From Actinomycetes bacterium (GTDB taxonomy: Bacteria; Actinomycetota; Actinomycetes; Propionibacteriales; Propionibacteriaceae): 8,388 nucleotides of DNA. The notes beneath the pieces are model-generated. The model ran no database searches and had not been told where the DNA came from. It saw only the letters and a list, made by a program, of their open reading frames with translations. The stretch is from positions 1 to 8,388 of the forward strand of contig JAEZYG010000070.1 of NCBI GenBank assembly GCA_023419175.1, read 5' to 3'. Each line of letters starts with the position of its first letter. Position 1 is the first letter of the stretch. Of the stretch, positions 7,174-8,388 are shown in pieces. Made by a program: the position numbers and the translations under genes.

Positions 7174-7800
7174 GTGAATGACTTCTTGGTGTGGATTGAT
7201 TGCGAAATGACCGGGCTTGATCTGAGCCGTGACGCGTTAATCGAGGTTGCTGTTGTTGTGACCGATGGAGATCTTAACGTGTGCGATGAGGGTATTGACC
7301 TGCTCATACGTCCAGATGCTGCCGCTTTAGAACAGATGAATGACTTTGTCCGCACGATGCATACCAAATCAGGACTTCTCACAGATCTTGAAAAAGCCAC
7401 ATTGACGATGGATAAAGCAGAACAGATCGTCTTGTCCTATCTGAAAGATCAGGGCATCACGGAGAGGAAAACTCCTCTCGCTGGCAATACTATCGGCACT
7501 GATCGAGCTTTCCTCGCTCGAGATATGCCGCATGTGGAATCCTTCCTTCACTATCGCAACGTCGATGTGTCGTCGATCAAGGAGTTGGCGAAACGCTGGT
7601 ATCCCAAAGCGGCTTTTAACGCTCCGGCAAAACACGGTAACCACAGGGCGCTAGCCGATATTTTGGAGTCGATCGAAGAATTGCGTTACTACCGCGAATG
7701 TCTTTTCGTCGCTCAGCCTGGCCCCGATAGCGATCAAGCTCGCGCCATCGCTCAACGTCATGAAGGCTCTTTGCTGAAGACAAGGGAATCAGAGAAATAA
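7174..7800 (+). CDS. orn: Oligoribonuclease (3'-5' exoribonuclease for nanoRNA)
   Basis: Orn degrades RNA fragments of two to a few nucleotides, including pGpG from c-di-GMP turnover, in the cytoplasm. The 208-aa product has all DEDDh residues: D9 and E11 in WIDCEMTGLD, D110 in LAGNTIGTDRAFL, and H157 with D162 in HRALAD. The conserved HYRNVDVSSIKELAKRW segment (126-142) is also typical of Orn. The C-terminus runs about 25 residues beyond the E. coli end, with a charged tail. The start is GTG at 7174 because the product then begins MNDFLVWIDCEM, right at the family start. The Shine-Dalgarno is poor (AAAGG at 7154-7158, 15 nt upstream). TACCCT at 7161-7166 could be the -10 of a near-leaderless transcript. 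The gene begins 53 nt after tRNA-Arg and is followed by tRNA-His, a neighbour known for orn in other actinobacteria. Confidence 0.95.
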   Translation: MNDFLVWIDCEMTGLDLSRDALIEVAVVVTDGDLNVCDEGIDLLIRPDAAALEQMNDFVRTMHTKSGLLTDLEKATLTMDKAEQIVLSYLKDQGITERKTPLAGNTIGTDRAFLARDMPHVESFLHYRNVDVSSIKELAKRWYPKAAFNAPAKHGNHRALADILESIEELRYYRECLFVAQPGPDSDQARAIAQRHEGSLLKTRESEK

Positions 7801-7825
7801 ATGATTTTTCTTCTCAGACGAACTC

Positions 7826-7834
7826 TGATAGGCT
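7826..7834 (+). promoter_or_regulatory. Candidate extended -10 promoter for tRNA-His
   Basis: TGATAGGCT fits TGn followed by a TAnnnT -10 box. The stretch 17 nt upstream (TTTTTC at 7806-7811) is a poor -35. Transcription would begin near 7841, placing the palindrome at 7844-7859 at the very 5' end of the precursor. Read-through from orn is the alternative. Confidence 0.35.
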
Positions 7835-7843
7835 AGCGGAGCT

Positions 7844-7859
7844 GTCATCGAACGATGAC
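7844..7859. repeat. Perfect 16-bp palindrome just upstream of tRNA-His
   Basis: GTCATCG (7844-7850) and CGATGAC (7853-7859) are exact reverse complements around AA. The palindrome ends 4 nt before the tRNA-His 5' end and starts 43 nt after the orn stop. No T-tract follows, so it is not an intrinsic terminator. It may be a precursor hairpin read by RNase or an operator-like site. Confidence 0.7.
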
Positions 7860-7863
7860 TGAT

Positions 7864-7940
7864 GGTGGCTGTAGCTCAGCCGGTAGAGCTCCTGGTTGTG
7901 GTCCAGGCGGTCGCGGGTTCAAGTCCCGTCAGCCACCCCA
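7864..7940 (+). tRNA. tRNA-His, anticodon GUG, with encoded CCA
   Basis: The acceptor GTGGCTG (7865-7871) pairs with CAGCCAC (7930-7936). The extra G at -1 that marks tRNA-His is at 7864, opposite discriminator C at 7937. The D arm is GCTC/GAGC. The anticodon stem CCTGG/CCAGG holds loop TTGTGGT with GTG at 7898-7900. The T arm GCGGG/CCCGT has loop TTCAAGT. CCA is encoded at 7938-7940, unlike in the tRNA-Arg of this window. Confidence 0.97.
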
Positions 7941-7941
7941 T

Positions 7942-7977
7942 TCCCCCAGTCAATGCGCTGGGGGATTTTCGTCTTTT
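7942..7977 (+). terminator. Intrinsic terminator after tRNA-His
   Basis: TCCCCCAG (7942-7949) pairs with CTGGGGGA (7958-7965) around an 8-nt loop. A T-rich run follows, with TTTT at 7966-7969 and 7974-7977. It begins 1 nt after the tRNA CCA end and should separate tRNA-His from murT. Confidence 0.9.
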
Positions 7978-8004
7978 CACGATTCTTTCCCCTCAGAAAT
8001 TCTT

Positions 8005-8032
8005 TTGACCTATCCCTAACCTTTGCCACAAT
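8005..8032 (+). promoter_or_regulatory. Candidate promoter of murT
   Basis: TTGACC (8005-8010) and CACAAT (8027-8032) stand 16 nt apart, five and four matches to consensus. The -10 overlaps the ATG at 8031, so if this promoter is real, transcription starts near 8040, exactly at an in-frame GTG. That would make murT leaderless and start at codon 4 of the longer frame. Confidence 0.4.
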
Positions 8033-8388
8033 GGACGATGTGGCATCTCAAAACCTGATATGCGCTGAGAGCTTTCGCACTCTACGTCGCACCTTCGCTC
8101 GCGCAATGGGTACGACGGCCGCTTGGGCTTCGCGCACGTTGAAACGCGGAAGCGGGGCTTCGATCAAAGGGGCGGTCATGACCCGCATTGACCCGAGCCT
8201 GTTTTCTCATCTCGTATCCACACGCAAAGTCGCCCTCATTTCCGGGACGAATGGCAAAACGACGACGACTCATTTACTGACCGCTGCAATGTGCTCCCTC
8301 TACGGCAAGGATGGAGTGGTGACCAACCCTGACGGGGCGAATCTGAGAGAAGGCATCGTCTCCGCTTTGTCTACCAGTCGTCTTGATC
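8031..8388 (+). CDS. murT: MurT-type Mur ligase, lipid II isoglutaminyl synthase subunit (partial, C-terminus off the right edge)
   Basis: MurT with GatD amidates the D-Glu of lipid II at the inner face of the membrane, a step needed for normal cross-linking in many Gram-positive bacteria. The window holds 119 codons of a gene that normally encodes about 410-450 residues. Visible signs are RTLKRGSGASIKGAVM (35-50), which matches the MurT N-terminal SRxLGRGSG region, DPSLFSHL at 54-61, the Mur-ligase P-loop SGTNGKTTTT at 71-80 with K76, and VTNPDGANLREG at 97-108. The latter resembles the TNxxGANM segment of MurT. The Cys4 zinc ribbon and the catalytic domain lie beyond the edge, and gatD is expected next but cannot be seen. 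The ATG at 8031 has no Shine-Dalgarno. GTG 8040 or ATG 8106 are alternatives, and the promoter placement favours 8040. A folylpolyglutamate synthase or MurE is less likely given the RGSG and GANL motifs. Confidence 0.9.
   Translation, partial: MDDVASQNLICAESFRTLRRTFARAMGTTAAWASRTLKRGSGASIKGAVMTRIDPSLFSHLVSTRKVALISGTNGKTTTTHLLTAAMCSLYGKDGVVTNPDGANLREGIVSALSTSRLD

Noticed and set aside
8082..8273. Minus-strand open frame over murT
   Set aside because: It is antisense to a frame with the Mur-ligase P-loop SGTNGKTTTT.
1..8388. CRISPR array, insertion sequence, integrase or phage genes
   Set aside because: No regularly spaced repeats, transposase or integrase motifs, or tRNA-fragment attachment sites were seen.

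Overview
The window looks like the chromosome of a moderate-GC actinobacterium. By eye the GC content is roughly half, lower than in streptomycetes. Three things support this assignment. An orn gene lies next to tRNA-His. A MurT-type ligase (lipid II amidation) follows it. The SSB paralogue carries an actinobacterial-style GHDLTRG motif. GTG starts are common: four of the six complete or 5'-complete genes with a well-supported start use GTG. I would not name a genus from this sequence alone.

Left half, all minus strand. Reading in the direction of transcription, the order is: a PrsW-family intramembrane protease (6878-5370); two tandem dynamin-like/YfjP-like GTPases (5313-3577 and 3575-1962) that are 1 nt apart; a gene-free spacer of about 410 nt; a short SSB without an acidic tail (1549-1148); and ettA, the ABC-F translation factor, whose C-terminal part is cut by the left edge (1014-1). 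The PrsW gene and the two GTPases look like one operon. A weak promoter candidate lies upstream of PrsW, and another lies in the spacer upstream of ssb. A perfect 11-bp inverted repeat sits between ssb and ettA.

Right part, plus strand. The order is tRNA-Arg(UCU) at 7048-7120; orn (oligoribonuclease) at 7174-7800; a perfect 16-bp palindrome; tRNA-His(GUG) at 7864-7940; a strong intrinsic terminator at 7942-7977; and the 5' end of a murT-like gene starting at about 8031 and running off the right edge. The plus and minus blocks diverge from the region 6879-7047.

How the genes fit together: ettA, ssb, orn, the tRNAs and murT are housekeeping genes for translation, ssDNA handling, nanoRNA turnover and peptidoglycan amidation. 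The less-described part is the membrane module, in which an eight-helix PrsW-like protease with long cytosolic tails precedes two membrane-associated GTPases that share an unusual DxPDxDS switch motif. The GTPase pair resembles the Streptomyces DynA/DynB division dynamins in general layout. Orthology was not tested. No CRISPR array, insertion sequence, integrase or rRNA was seen.
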